DNA of 64,000 bases from Leptobrachium leishanense (GCA_009667805.1 CM019069.1:47240201-47304200); one strand, 5' to 3'; positions 1 through 10,310 are shown, counted from the stretch's first letter. Program-made: numbers and translations. The notes: generated by a model from the sequence alone, not told the origin.

Positions 1-728
1 CTGAGATGTTCAGTCTGTACCATACATCCAGGGTGACATCAATAAGACGGTGTTTATGAAGTTGTCAAATAGAACTAGTATCTTGTTTCCATACCTGTGC
101 AGGGAGCCGAGGACTTATACTTATTCAGTTTAATAGATTGCAAGTGTGTGCGGGGGTGTGGGCGATACCAATCATGCATTCGGAAAGCATGAAAGACTTG
201 ACCATAACACCTTAGAGATGGGTATGCCAGGCTTTTCTTGGTCTTTGGGTGATTAAGGAGTCTGGGATGGTTACCTCCCTAGACACAGTGGCGTATGGAA
301 ATATACAATGAACAAAAATAAATGCGCAACGTACCTGAGGTGGGAAGCATTTTATAGAGGCAGATTTGCAAATGGAACTCTGCAAAGTCACGTCATGTAG
401 AGGGTTGACCACTGCTTGAGGTCTCTGGTCAACCCATCCAGGATTGGAAGGAAATTCTTCCCATCAGACTTTTCCCAGACCTAGAGTATCCAAAGTTAAC
501 GTCCTCTGGTAAACAACCGCCACTGACTAGCGTAATTGTGGCATACACCCATCTTTATGATCAATGCGATAGCCATCACTTGATGAGATAATGCAGAGAA
601 AGTGGCCTTTCCTACCAAATGTTCACTGCCAAAATCGAGTTATCCTGTTTTTTTGCATTGTAAAGCAATGGAAAGTACTAATTAGTATATCAAAAGACCA
701 TTTTCACACCTTTTTAAAGCAAAATTGG
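1..728. other. Unassigned sequence
   Basis: I see no transposon terminus, tandem repeat or convincing coding frame here. The only reading frames are short and show no recognisable domain. Confidence 0.5.
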
Positions 729-920
729 TGTGTCCCCTGTGGAGAAACAAAATCCTTTGTTTTATGGCTCTCCAAGCACCCTGGAGAGACAAAAAGCAAT
801 CTGCAAATAGCAGCTCTAAACCTCACTGTAGCAAGAGTTCAAATAGATTACTGCTGCATTACAACAGCCAGGGAGAGGGCAGAATACAGGGAGAGCTCTG
901 GGGTCACTCACTGCTGTACA
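729..920 (+). repeat. Dispersed repeat, copy 1 of 2
   Basis: This ~190-bp segment is clearly related to 2255-2440 in the same orientation. Both share a 'cccctgkggagaaac' start, a central 'cctcactgta' block and a strongly conserved 'gctgcattacaacagccagg' block followed by a gag-rich end. No terminal inverted repeat is visible. The family is not recognised; it could be a SINE or the end of a larger element. Confidence 0.6.
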
Positions 921-2254
921 GGGATAAGGTTCGGGGGTTATACAGTAATTACTGAAAATTCCTGTACAGTACAGATACTGTAATCTCTGTATACAGCCAT
1001 TATGTCACATACAGATATTATTTTTATATTCTATTGGTATTTTCCTTTTTTTGGAAGCTGCATTGCTAATAATCTCATTATGATCACTACAAACACCCAT
1101 AAGGAGATCTGAACATTTTTATTATTTATCTTTATCACAGTTACTGTTTCTTACACAAAGGTCTTTTCTGCCTGTATGATAATAATGCAGACCCCGTTTG
1201 AAATTGTGTAAGATAAGGGAAACCATCTAGAGCTCAAAATCTTACATTTCAACAATATTTCTATAAAGTATAAACCAATACACGATAATTTAAAAATTAG
1301 CAAATTAACATTGTTTACATTTTTTAACTATCTCAGAATAACAATTTTTGTGCGGAACGTCTATTTCACCCTATATTTAATTGTTAACTTCACATCCCAT
1401 GTTTCAAATAAATGTTATGATAAAAATAATTTTTCAACAAAAATTGCTCGGTAGTGAAGGGGTTAAATCCTAATGTTTTAAATGTACTTATTAATTTTTC
1501 ATAATTATTATTGCAGTAAATTAATAGACCTAAGAAATGAATAATTATTCCAATTGTATTGAGTACAAGAAACAAAGCATAAAACAAGCTCAGAGATTTC
1601 AACCGGTGGAAAAATATTCATTTAATTTATTATTGAGAAAAGTTACATTTTGGTAGAAGAACATCATCAGGAGGTTACAGCATGGTTTACATTCGGAGCG
1701 TAAATTCAGAGAACAGCATGTAGGTCTTTCTATACATGTATTAATGTATTTTGTAAATGTATCCTCATTTTATGATATTTCTTTCCATTCGCTCCAGTCT
1801 ATTTTTGTTTTTTGCTCTTGGCTCACGTGAGTAGGAAGCAAAGACCATATATTGAAGCATGGAGGCTGTTGTTCTCATGGGGTCAGCTTGCCCCTCTCTG
1901 CCCATCGTTTCCACTTCAATTACTTCTTTACATATTGCCATAAAGATTCCCTTCTTATTCCTGAATAAACATTGAATCCATCCATTATATTCCAGCATTG
2001 TCCCCCTTAAAAACATTCAATCACCCTTGGTCTTTGTCCTTTTTTAATTCAGTCAGCTATGATAACAAGGTCAGTTTTATCTCATTGGAACATTTCACTT
2101 TCACATCAAAAATCACTTTAATTCATGGGTTTATAATGTTGCTACTATTTGCCATAATTAACCATTTTACTACCAAAAACACATACTCAATGCAGCATGA
2201 AATACAGTGAAAAAGTAGCATACAAAGTCGCTTTGGCATAGATTTTTATTGCAA
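921..2254. other. Unassigned AT-rich sequence
   Basis: AT-rich sequence with no recognised repeat terminus or domain. The short open frames on either strand show no family motif. Confidence 0.45.
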
Positions 2255-2440
2255 GATTTCTGTTCCCCCTGGGGAGAAACCAATATTCTCTATGATCTCA
2301 CTCTTGTCACCCTAGATTAGTGTAAAGAAGCTACAAAGAGCAGCAGTCACCCTCACTGTAACAAAAAGCTCCACAAACTTTATTGCTGCATTACAACAGC
2401 CAGGGAGGGGGCAGAAAATAGGCAGAGCTTTGGGATCACA
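2255..2440 (+). repeat. Dispersed repeat, copy 2 of 2
   Basis: Second copy of the repeat at 729-920, more diverged in its first half. It stops directly before the microsatellite-like 3' tail of the L2 element at 2443. Confidence 0.6.
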
Positions 2441-2442
2441 TG

Positions 2443-3132
2443 TATTATTATTATTCTTTATTTATAAAGCGCCAGCATATTACGCAGCGCTGTACAATAG
2501 GCACAGTATAGACAGGGTTACAATACATTGAACAACATTTGACAAACAGTACAGGAGGAGATGAGGGCCCTATTCCCGTAGGAACTCACAATCTAGGAGG
2601 GTTGGGGTTGGAAACAGGAGGAGAGGACTGCAAGGTGAGAGTGATTGATGGTTGCGTCAATGAGTTGGGTGGTAGGCTTCCCTAAATAGGAACGTTTTAA
2701 GGGAGCGTTTGAAGGAAGAGAAGTTAGGGGAAAGTCTGACAGTACGAGGGAGAGCGTTCCAGAGAGTGGGGGCGCGCGTGAGAAGTCCTGCAGTCTATCA
2801 TGGAAGAGGTGATGCGGGGAGAAGCTAGGCACAGGTCACTGTTTGACCTTAGGGAGCGGGCTGGGGTGTATTTGGTGATTAGTGAGGACAGGTAGTGGGG
2901 AGCTGAGTTAGTGAGGATTTTGTAGGTAAGGATAAGGATTTTGAACTTAATTCTGCAGTGGATGGGGAGCCAGTGAAGGGACTCGCAGAGGGAGCGGCAG
3001 AGACAGAGCGGCGGGTGAGGTGAATTAGCCTGGCGGAGGCGTTCAGGAATGGATTGTAGGGGGGAGAGGCGGGACAGAGGGAGGCCAGTAAGAGATTATT
3101 GGCAATAGTCAATCGGGAGATTACCAGGGCGT
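2443..3132 (-). mobile_element. L2-clade LINE, 3' half of a split copy
   Basis: On the minus strand this encodes the C-terminal end of a LINE ORF2. Degraded frames at 2879-3132 and 2593-2832 contain the 'NASARLIHLT' and 'RLQDFSRA' segments typical of vertebrate L2 elements. It then runs through a 3' UTR with 'tagattgtgagttcc' and the 'cagcgctgcgtaatatgctggc' type tail, ending in a TTA microsatellite. Several frameshifts make it a dead copy. Its upstream part continues at 8894-9290; the Gypsy element at 3133-8888 was inserted between them. A related CR1-superfamily clade is the alternative to L2. Confidence 0.8.
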
Positions 3133-3843
3133 TGTCACGGATCCCTCTGGTTACCAAGATGGTGGTCCCTTTACGCAGACCGCTCACTACCCTTCCGATC
3201 CTTAGAGTGGTCGGCACGTCTAGACAGATACAGTATACGACAAGATAGGTATACACAAAGAACGATACTAGGAGGGTACACAAGACCTTAGAATGGTTGG
3301 CTCTTCCCAAGACCTAAATAATAGAAGAGGTAGTCTGATGCGTGCTTAGGATGCCACACAGACTGACCTCAATACCAAGATAGAAGAGTAAACGCCAATA
3401 CCAGGGGTTATGCACAGAATAGTTCGTTTGCCAATGCCAGGGGTCGGTACACACAGAATGGTTCGTTTGCCAATGCCAGGGGTCGGTACACAGAATGGTT
3501 CGTTTGCCAATGCCAGGGGTCGGTACACAGAATGGTTCGTTTGCCAATGCCAGGGGTCGGTACACAGAATGGTCAGTTTGCCAAATGCCAAGGGTCAATA
3601 CAGAATAGCCAATAATTATCAACAGAATACAAGAGCTCTGCGGGAAGTAACTACCACGTCAGGGCACCAGTGAGAATGTGAAGCCGGTTTTAAACTCGGC
3701 GGGTCCGCGTCATGCGCCTGGCCCCGCCCCCCGGCGTCCCACGTGTGCGGAAGCGTTCCGCGATATCACTCGGCGCCTGGCCAGCGAGCAGCGAGGAAGC
3801 CGCTGCCAGGCGCCGGGGGGGGGGGGCCGCGGACACCGTGACA
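3133..3843 (-). repeat. 3' LTR of the Gypsy element
   Basis: 711-bp LTR with 8-bp inverted ends TGTCACGG/CCGTGACA, nearly identical to 8177-8888. It contains the TATA-like motif (3688-3694), the predicted transcript start (minus strand from 3665) and a 37-bp tandem array. The element's chromodomain frame reads on into this LTR and stops within the TATA-like motif. Confidence 0.95.
3409..3600 (+). repeat. 37-bp tandem repeat inside the 3' LTR
   Basis: About five copies of a 37-39 bp unit whose core is 'ttcgtttgccaatgccaggg' followed by 'gtcggtacacagaatgg'. The same array is in the other LTR at 8453-8644. It lies between the predicted transcript start and the primer-binding site in the element's own orientation. 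Open frames over it are by-products of the periodicity. Confidence 0.9.
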
Positions 3844-4175
3844 GAACCCCCCCCTCTACGGGCGGCCACTGGACGACCCCCAGGGGCACAGGGATGAGCC
3901 AAATAGAAGGCCTTCACCAAGCGAGGGGCATGAACCTCAGTAGCCGGAAGCCAAGAGCGGTCCTCCGGACCGTAGCCCACCCAGTCCACTAAGTACTGAA
4001 GGACCCCCCTAGAAACCCTGGCGTCCAGAATGGCCTTAACTTCAAACTCCTCCTCGCCCTCCACAGAGACCGGAGGAGGGCGGACACGGGCCCTGGTGTA
4101 CCGATTACACAAAAGCGGTTTTAAAAGGCTCACGTGGAACACGTTGTGTATCCTGATATGGGAGGGCAGTGCCAA
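3690..4175 (-). pseudogene. Gypsy polyprotein C-terminus: integrase tail and chromodomain
   Basis: This 161-codon frame starts with the conserved '[12 protein letters not shown]' block that ends the integrase region of chromoviruses. A chromodomain follows at about residues 46-95, with '[17 protein letters not shown]' as its core. Chromodomains steer integration by binding modified histone tails in related elements. The frame is separated from the integrase frame by a 1-base shift near 4235. The last ~50 codons lie in the 3' LTR, and the stop codon TAA is part of the LTR's TATA-like motif. Confidence 0.85.
3844..3857 (-). other. Polypurine tract of the Gypsy element
   Basis: Directly upstream of the 3' LTR on the minus strand is an AGAGGGGGGGG-type purine run followed by TTC. 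It would prime plus-strand DNA synthesis. Confidence 0.8.
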
Positions 4176-4219
4176 GGCATAGGAGACCGGGTTGAGTCGC
4201 CGCAGTATCTTGTAAGGGC

Positions 4220-5056
4220 CTATGTATCTGGGGCTAGTTTCATCGATGGCACTAAGAGCTTAATGTTTCGCGACGAAAGCCAAACCCTGTCCCCGACTTG
4301 ATACACAGGTGCTGGTCCCCTACGTCTATCGGCCTTCGTTTTCTGGACAATACTGCTCCTCTCCAGTGCCTGTTTAACCCTCCCCCAGGTCTCAGTCAAT
4401 GACGCCAAGTGCTCATCCAGAGCAGGAATTGCGGTATCAGGAAATGCAGTGGGAAGCACGGGAGGATCAAATCCGTAAACCGTGAAGAAAGGGGAATGAC
4501 CACTGGCTTCACTCACGGCACTGTTTAGGGCATACTCGGCCCAAGGTAGCAGGTCTGACCAATTATCCTGTCGTTCAGATATGAAACACCTGAGATACTT
4601 CTCAACATTTTGATTGGCCCTTTCTGCTGCTCCGTTCGTTTGGGGGTGATAGGCCGAGGAGAAGGACAGGTCTATTCCCACATTCTTGCAGAACCCCCTC
4701 CAGAATCTGGAGACAAACTGGGTCCCCCTATCAGAAACAATCCCAAGAGGGATACCGTGTATGCGGACCACGTTGGCGATGAAAATGGGCACCAGCTCGG
4801 CTGCTGACGGTAGCTTCCGAAGAGGAACATAGTGACCCATTTTGGAAAAGCGATCTATAATCGTGAGTATAACAGTATTCCCTTTGGACTCGGGTAACTC
4901 TACTATAAAATCCATGGCTATCTGCGACCATGGTCGTTCGGGGATAGGCAGGGGCTGGAGTAAACCAATGGGCGCTGTCTTAGGACTCTTATTTCTTGTG
5001 CATACCTCGCACACGGCTATGTAATCTTTAATATCCCGCGCATCGTGGGCCACCAT
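4220..5056 (-). pseudogene. Gypsy integrase core
   Basis: 278 codons covering the second half of the HHCC zinc site ('CEVCTRNK', near residue 18) and the catalytic core. The three catalytic acids are visible: D in 'MDFIVELP' (~49), D in 'IVSDRGTQF' (~110) and E in 'GAAERANQN' (~146). The two histidines of the zinc site lie upstream in another frame (about 5060-5130), so a frameshift near 5050 breaks the protein. A second shift near 4235 separates it from the chromodomain. No start codon of its own is expected, as this is part of a polyprotein. Confidence 0.9.
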
Positions 5057-6737
5057 AGCAGTTTTCGGATGCTAGCCACTGTTTTGGTGATCCCCATGTG
5101 CCCAGAGGTTTTATTGTCATGGTAAATCTTAAGGACTTCTTCTCTTTCCTTCTCAGGTACAAAGAGCTTCGCGGGAGGTCTCCCCCCGGAGCCTTATCTT
5201 GGACAGTCTGCAATCGGATCATCAGAGGGGATGAGACACTAATCGTGGTAGAGGCTATAATCCTCTCCTGAGGTACAATGGGATGTTGATCCTGAACGTT
5301 ATGTTCATAGGATTCATACTGTCTAGATAACGCATCTGCTTTAATGTTTCTTGACCCAGGTCTATATGTGAGGATGAAATTAAAACTTGAAAGAAACAAA
5401 GACCATCTCGCTTGTCTGGCGTTCAATCGTTTCGCGTCTCCAATGTAAGTGAGATTCTTATGATCAGTTATGATAACGATTGGGTCCGTAGATCCCTCTA
5501 ATAAGTATCTCCACTCTGCCAAGGCTGCGATAACTGCTAACAACTCTCTATTACCGATGTCATAGTTTCTCTCGGCCGGAGACAACTTCCGGGAATAGAA
5601 GCCGCATGGATGCAAAGGTTTATCGGGTGCCCGCCTTTGGGACAAGACTGCTCCAAGACCGAGTTCGGAGGCGTCAACCTCGAGTTGGAAGGGCAGAGCT
5701 GGATCAGGATGTCGGAGAACAGGGGCAGTCGTGAATGCCTGTTTGAGGACCTCGAAGGCTTGCCTGGCCTGGGGTGTCCACTTCTGATTTCCCACCCCTT
5801 TTTTAGTCATGGCCGTGAGAGGAGCTACCAAGGTCGAAAAGTCTTTAATGAACCTTCGATAATAGTTGGTAAAACCTAGAAACCTCTGGATGGCTTTAAG
5901 CCCTTGGGGTAGGGGCCAGTCGAGGATTGCCGACAATTTACCAGGATCCATTTGAAACCCCTCAGGGGTTATGATATACCCAAGGAAGTGCACCATCTCT
6001 CTATCAAATAGGCACTTTTCTAATTTGCAGTATAAGCCGGCCTTCAATAGTCTCCTTAACACTTGTTGCACATGGGCGTGATGGGTCTCCTTATCTGGAG
6101 AGTATATCAGGATGTCATCGAGATACACTATGACGAATGTTTGCAGAAAATCCCTTAGGGTGTCATTTATGAGATCCTGAAACACAGCTGGCGCGTTACA
6201 TAACCCAAAGGGCATTACCAGGTATTCGTAATGCCCGCTACGCGTATTAAAAGCCGTCTTCCACTCGTGCCCCTTTTTCACCCTTATCAGATTGTAGGCC
6301 CCGCGTAAATCGAGCTTCGTGTATATACGGGCCCCTTTCAGTCGGTCGAACAACTCTGTTATAAGGGGTATGGGATATGCATTTCTTATGGTTATTCTGT
6401 TTAAACCTCTATAATCTATGCATGGTCGCAAGTCTCCCTCTTTCTTGGAGACGAAAAAGAAACCAGCTCCTGCTGGGGAGGAGGACCGTCTAATGAATCC
6501 ACGCTCAAGATTCTCCTTTATATATTCCTCCATAATATCGTTCTCCTTTTGCGACAAGGGGTATACATGTCCTCTGGGAGGCATAGTACCGGGGAGTAAC
6601 TCTATGGCACAGTCATACGGGCGATGTGGTGGTAAAACCTCAGTCCTGGCCTTCGAAAAAACCTCCTTTAATGCCTGATAACAGTCAGGGACTACTGTGG
6701 ATAAAGGAGGTGCTGTGGCGATATATAAGGCTACCAA
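5028..6737 (-). pseudogene. Gypsy reverse transcriptase and RNase H
   Basis: 569 codons. The RT domain spans about residues 70-260, with '[12 protein letters not shown]', '[13 protein letters not shown]' and catalytic 'YLDDILIYS'. The connection and RNase H follow, with '[14 protein letters not shown]', '[11 protein letters not shown]' and 'TDHKNLTYI'. The frame is the same as that of gag-protease upstream, separated only by a TGA at 6762-6764. Its last ~60 codons are out of frame because of a shift in a G-run near 5180, after which a neighbouring frame carries the true continuation. Confidence 0.93.
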
Positions 6738-6761
6738 TAACAGTGACCCTGCCCATGCATT

Positions 6762-8162
6762 TCAACTGGCAACTGGGACCCCAACATTTATGTCTCTCTG
6801 GACCCAATCAATCACCGGGTTATGCTCAGTCAACCATGGAAACCCTAGGACGACGGGGCATGAGGGAGAGTCAATAATCTGGAATCGTATGGTTTCCCGG
6901 TGCAACACTCCTGTTTTCATGCATACCTCTATAGTGTCGTGGGTGATATGGGGACATGACAAGGGTTTCCCGTCTATGGCCTCCACCATTAGAGGTCTTT
7001 CTTTGAGAACTAGAGGCATGAGGTTCTTGGAGGCAAACACTCTATCCATAAAGTTACCTGAGGCTCCAGAGTCTAGGAACGCCTCAGTCTCGAGGTGCAC
7101 CCCCTCCCAGGTTAAGGAGATGGGCACCAGAATCCGGGTTTTTTTTTTTTCGTTATCAACAAAGGAGGCATAGAGCGAACCGATTACCTGGCTAGTAGGT
7201 GTTCTCTGGCCCGGCTTGCCAGTGTCACCCCTGCCACCCCTGGGTCTTTGAGGACATTGAAGACGAAAATGCCCTGCCCCGGCACAGTAAAAACAGAGCC
7301 CCCTTTCCCTTCTGTGAGTTCTCTCAGCCTCTGAAATACCTGTTCTACCTATCTGCATGGGTTCCACGACCGGTAGATCGGTTCTTTCTGGCTCTGGAGT
7401 ACCTGACGTACTGGTGTGTCTGGGTACCAAGGGTAAAGGAGGCAAAACCCTTCTGGGTCTGTCTCTAGAATGCCTCCTGTCCCTAATTTGGTCGTCCATG
7501 GCAATACAGAAATCAACCAAATGGTCCAGATGTTCTGGCAACTTCAAGGGAGCCAGCTCAAACATCAAAGCCTCGTTCAGGCCTTCGGTAAACGCCAAGG
7601 TTAAAACGTCGTTAGGCCAGTGTACCTCAGAAGTCAAGGTCTTAAATTCTATGGCATAGTCGGAGACTCTCCTATTACCTTGCTTAATGTGGAATAAGGA
7701 CCTGCCTGCATTGGTGGCCCTTCTAGAGGGATCAAACGTACGTTTTAGTTCAGAGGTAAAGCCCTCATAGTCATATATGATGGGCTTTTTGTTTTCCCAC
7801 AATGGCGTGGCCCACAGTAACGCTTTATCAGTTAAATGGTTAATTAGGTAGCCTACTTTGGCTTTATCGGATACACAGGACCCTGGATTGTTCTCGAATA
7901 GAATCTCCAGTTGGGTCAAAAAACCCCGACACAAGTTAGGCGTACCATCATAGCGTACGGGTGCCTTCATACTGAGCCTACACCCCTCGGGTGAGGCCGA
8001 ACTGGCCCTAGGCAATACTGGTTCTGGAGGACTTGCAGTACCAGTAGTGGATCGATTCAACAGGGTTTGCAGAGCAAGAGCAATCTGGTCCATCCTGTGG
8101 TCCTGCTCTTCTTGTCGAGCTGCAATTCTTGTCAACTGAGAAGAGAGGTCTGCGGGATCCAT
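6762..8162 (-). CDS. Gypsy Gag-protease
   Basis: 466 codons starting 'MDPADLSSQL' only 14 bases after the 5' LTR. An earlier in-frame ATG lies inside the LTR and was not chosen. It has a capsid-like region (about residues 60-230), one zinc knuckle CX2CX4HX4C (290-303), and an aspartic protease with 'FLDSGASGNF' (active D near 364) and 'VVLGFPWL' later. It ends at a TGA, after which RT follows in the same frame. The TGA is therefore most likely a mutation of a single gag-pol frame, perhaps a CpG change of CGA, although programmed readthrough cannot be excluded. Confidence 0.9.
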   Translation of the reverse strand: MDPADLSSQLTRIAARQEEQDHRMDQIALALQTLLNRSTTGTASPPEPVLPRASSASPEGCRLSMKAPVRYDGTPNLCRGFLTQLEILFENNPGSCVSDKAKVGYLINHLTDKALLWATPLWENKKPIIYDYEGFTSELKRTFDPSRRATNAGRSLFHIKQGNRRVSDYAIEFKTLTSEVHWPNDVLTLAFTEGLNEALMFELAPLKLPEHLDHLVDFCIAMDDQIRDRRHSRDRPRRVLPPLPLVPRHTSTSGTPEPERTDLPVVEPMQIGRTGISEAERTHRRERGLCFYCAGAGHFRLQCPQRPRGGRGDTGKPGQRTPTSQVIGSLYASFVDNEKKKTRILVPISLTWEGVHLETEAFLDSGASGNFMDRVFASKNLMPLVLKERPLMVEAIDGKPLSCPHITHDTIEVCMKTGVLHRETIRFQIIDSPSCPVVLGFPWLTEHNPVIDWVQRDINVGVPVAS

Positions 8163-8164
8163 TG

Positions 8165-8174
8165 GCCCTGACGT
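8165..8174 (-). other. Predicted self-primer binding site of the Gypsy element
   Basis: Two bases inside the 5' LTR end, the minus strand reads ACGTCAGGGC. This is the exact reverse complement of GCCCTGACGT, which lies in the LTR 30 bases below a TATA-like motif (8709-8700). That is the arrangement expected for Tf1/sushi-type self-priming by the folded RNA 5' end. No tRNA-complementary site is apparent here. Confidence 0.7.
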
Positions 8175-8452
8175 AATGTCACGGATCCCTCTGGTTACCA
8201 AGATGGTGGTCCCTTTACGCAGACCGCTCACTACCCTTCCGATCCTTAGAGTGGTCGGCACGTCTAGACAGATACAGTATACGTCAAGATAGGTATACAC
8301 AAAGAACGATACTAGGAGGGTACACAAGACCTTAGAATGGTTGGCTCTTCCCAAGACCTAAATAATAGAAGAGGTAGTCTGATGCGTGCTTAGGATGCCA
8401 CACAGACTGACCTCAATACCAAGATAGAAGAGTAAACGCCAATACCAGGGGT

Positions 8453-8644
8453 TATGCACAGAATAGTTCGTTTGCCAATGCCAGGGGTCGGTACACAGAA
8501 TGGTTCGTTTGCCAATGCCAGGGGTCGGTACACAGAATGGTTCGTTTGCCAATGCCAGGGGTCGGTACACAGAATGGTTCGTTTGCCAATGCCAGGGGTC
8601 GGTACACAGAATGGTCAGTTTGCCAAATGCCAAGGGTCAATACA
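8453..8644 (+). repeat. 37-bp tandem repeat inside the 5' LTR
   Basis: Counterpart of the array at 3409-3600. It lacks a 2-bp AC insertion in the second unit and retains two bases lost near the end of the other copy. Confidence 0.9.
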
Positions 8645-8699
8645 CAGAATAGCCAATAATTATCAACAGAATACAAGAGCTCTGCGGGAAGTAACTACC

Positions 8700-8709
8700 A
8701 CGTCAGGGC
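8700..8709 (-). other. Predicted RNA 5' end (self-primer) of the Gypsy element
   Basis: The minus strand reads GCCCTGACGT from 8709. It is complementary to 8165-8174 and is repeated in the other LTR (3656-3665). Confidence 0.65.
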
Positions 8710-8732
8710 ACCAGTGAGAATGTGAAGCCGGG

Positions 8733-8739
8733 TTTTAAA
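8733..8739 (-). promoter_or_regulatory. TATA-like core promoter of the Gypsy LTR
   Basis: TTTAAAA on the minus strand starts 30 bases upstream of the predicted RNA 5' end at 8709. Solo LTRs at 36138 and 62239 have TTTAAA 31 bases above a related GCCCTNNCG sequence. Confidence 0.7.
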
Positions 8740-8893
8740 CTCGGCGGGTCCGCGTCATGCGCCTGGCCCCGCCCCCCGGCGTCCCACGTGTGCGGAAGCG
8801 TTCCGCGATATCACTCGGCGCCTGGCCAGCGAGCAGCGAGGAAGCCGCTGCCAGGCGCCGGGGGGGGGGGGCCGCGGACACCGTGACAGGCGT

Positions 8894-9290
8894 GTATGAG
8901 TTGTTTTGTGGTGACAGCGATAAGAAATGGCCGAATTCTGGAAATATTACGCAGTTGGTATCGGCAGGAGGAGGAAAGAGACTTGATGTGGGGGATGAAG
9001 GAAAGAGCAGAGTCAAGTGTAACTCCAAGACAGCGAACTTGTTTTGATGGGGAGATGGTGATACCCTCCACCGTGATAGCGAAGTCAGGAGGTGGGGAGG
9101 CATTGGAGGGAGGAATAAGTAGGAGCTCAGTCTTTGACATGTTGATCTTTAGGTGGTGGGAGGCCATCCAGGAGGAGATGTCAGATAAACAGTCGCTGAC
9201 TTTGGAAAGGACAGGGGGAGAGAGATCAGGGGTAGAGAGGTAGATCTGAGTGTCATCAGCATAGAGGTGGTAATTAAAGCCAAAGCTGTT
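8894..9290 (-). mobile_element. L2-clade LINE, upstream part of the split copy
   Basis: The minus strand encodes the end of the reverse transcriptase domain, including the [14 protein letters not shown] catalytic box (near 9255-9280, frame-shifted) and the following 'MSKTELLLIPP' and 'VRCLGVTLDSALSF' blocks. It joins directly to 2443-3132 once the Gypsy element and one GGCGT copy are removed. Homology to the second L2 copy ends at about 9290, so the element is 5' truncated there. Confidence 0.85.
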
Positions 9291-10230
9291 ATTCTGTTAT
9301 CCTGCCTTGTGCCTCCCGTGCAGTATGGAAACATTATATGTTCCTGCTTTTCATCTATTTTCTTGTAGCTTTGCGTATGTTCCTGGACTACATTTAAGTA
9401 AATTGTGATGCACTTATATCTGAGACAAATATGTTCGAGCTTCCTGCGAAATGGAAAAAATATATCTTTTTTTCACATTAATAGCATGAGCCCTGATTCA
9501 GACCCATCTGTTTGAACAAATGATTCACCGCTCACATCGTAACTCTACCCACTGCTTGAGATTATATCAACTCCTATTTCCTGTGTATCTGGCCTCAATA
9601 AAAAGGACTTTCACTGTGGATTAAAATTTGAAAATGAAAATAATGTGCCAGAGGGTCGCCATTAGTCTCCTTAAACGATTTCTCAAGGCGGGTCTTCAAT
9701 AATGGAGATGGTGCGTGATCCCCATTGTAATGCTCTAAAATGTGTAAAAATGGAGTTAGTAAGAATTAATTGAGAACTTCTGACTGGTACAGGGTGTTGG
9801 GTGCACGGCGAGGAGGCTGCCACCACACCCTGGGCCAGATCACCACCTTGGACGCTAAGCACAGCGCTCGAGTCGTACAGCATAACAGCTCGAGCTCTGT
9901 GCTTAATTTTACAATGTCCTATTCCAACCAAAAGCCAGGCTCAACTTGTGTCTCCTATAGAGCCTGGTTACTGTGCATTAACATCTCCTATACTTTGCAT
10001 GGGAGACATTAATGTGCCCCCACCAGATGTAGAATGAGCTATTCCAACCTGATCGCTTCACATCTGCATCTGACATTATTCAGGTTAGAATAACGTCCTT
10101 CAGCTCCAGGTCAGGACTGGCCCATACATGGGTCCCAATAGGGCCATGACCCCCAGGCTGCATTTTCATTTTTCTTAAATTATTATACAATTTATTTTAA
10201 TATAATATATATATATACTGTGTATAGATA
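9291..10230. other. Unassigned sequence with small inverted repeats
   Basis: No coding sequence recognised. A short hairpin lies at about 9855-9906 (TAAGCACAG and CTGTGCTTA arms with inner CTCGAG). Weak, scattered resemblance to 5S rRNA was judged insufficient. Confidence 0.4.
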
Positions 10231-10310
10231 CACTATATTGCCAAAAGTATTCGCTCACCCATCCATATGCGAGTCAAGGCAGGTGAGCAAATACTTTTGG
10301 CAATATAGTG
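10231..10310. mobile_element. 80-bp Tc1/mariner-type MITE
   Basis: Inverted arms CACTATATTGCCAAAAGTAT and the matching reverse complement at the right end, flanked by TA on both sides (10229-10230 and 10311-10312). It is only 80 bp long and has no coding capacity. Confidence 0.9.

Larger units (their letters stand above)
3133..8888 (-). mobile_element. Chromodomain Ty3/Gypsy LTR retrotransposon (chromovirus)
   Basis: A complete insertion on the minus strand: two LTRs of 711 and 712 bp, a polypurine tract, and coding order gag, protease, reverse transcriptase, RNase H, integrase, chromodomain. It is flanked by the 5-bp duplication GGCGT (3128-3132 and 8889-8893) and sits inside an L2 LINE. 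LTRs begin TGTCACGG and end CCGTGACA. By eye the LTRs differ by one substitution and three small indels, so the insertion is young. Even so, the internal frame carries one stop codon (6762-6764) and at least three frameshifts (near 5180, 5050 and 4235). The chromodomain places it with vertebrate chromoviruses such as the sushi group. Confidence 0.95.
8177..8888 (-). repeat. 5' LTR of the Gypsy element
   Basis: 712-bp LTR carrying the promoter. It matches 3133-3843 apart from one substitution (near 3242) and small length changes in the tandem array and flanks. The duplicated target GGCGT follows at 8889-8893. Confidence 0.95.

Noticed and set aside
3314..3673. Open frames across the LTR tandem repeat
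   Set aside because: Same frames exist in both LTRs and only mirror the 37-bp repeat.
6762..6764. Programmed readthrough stop between protease and RT
   Set aside because: Possible, but the stop is a TGA in a place where related elements usually have an open frame, and the copy has other lesions; a mutation is simpler.
9800..9990. Possible 5S rRNA-like pieces ('gctaagcac', 'gcctggtta', 'catgggagac')
   Set aside because: The pieces are short, spaced wrongly and interrupted by unrelated hairpins; not enough to call a 5S gene or 5S-derived SINE.
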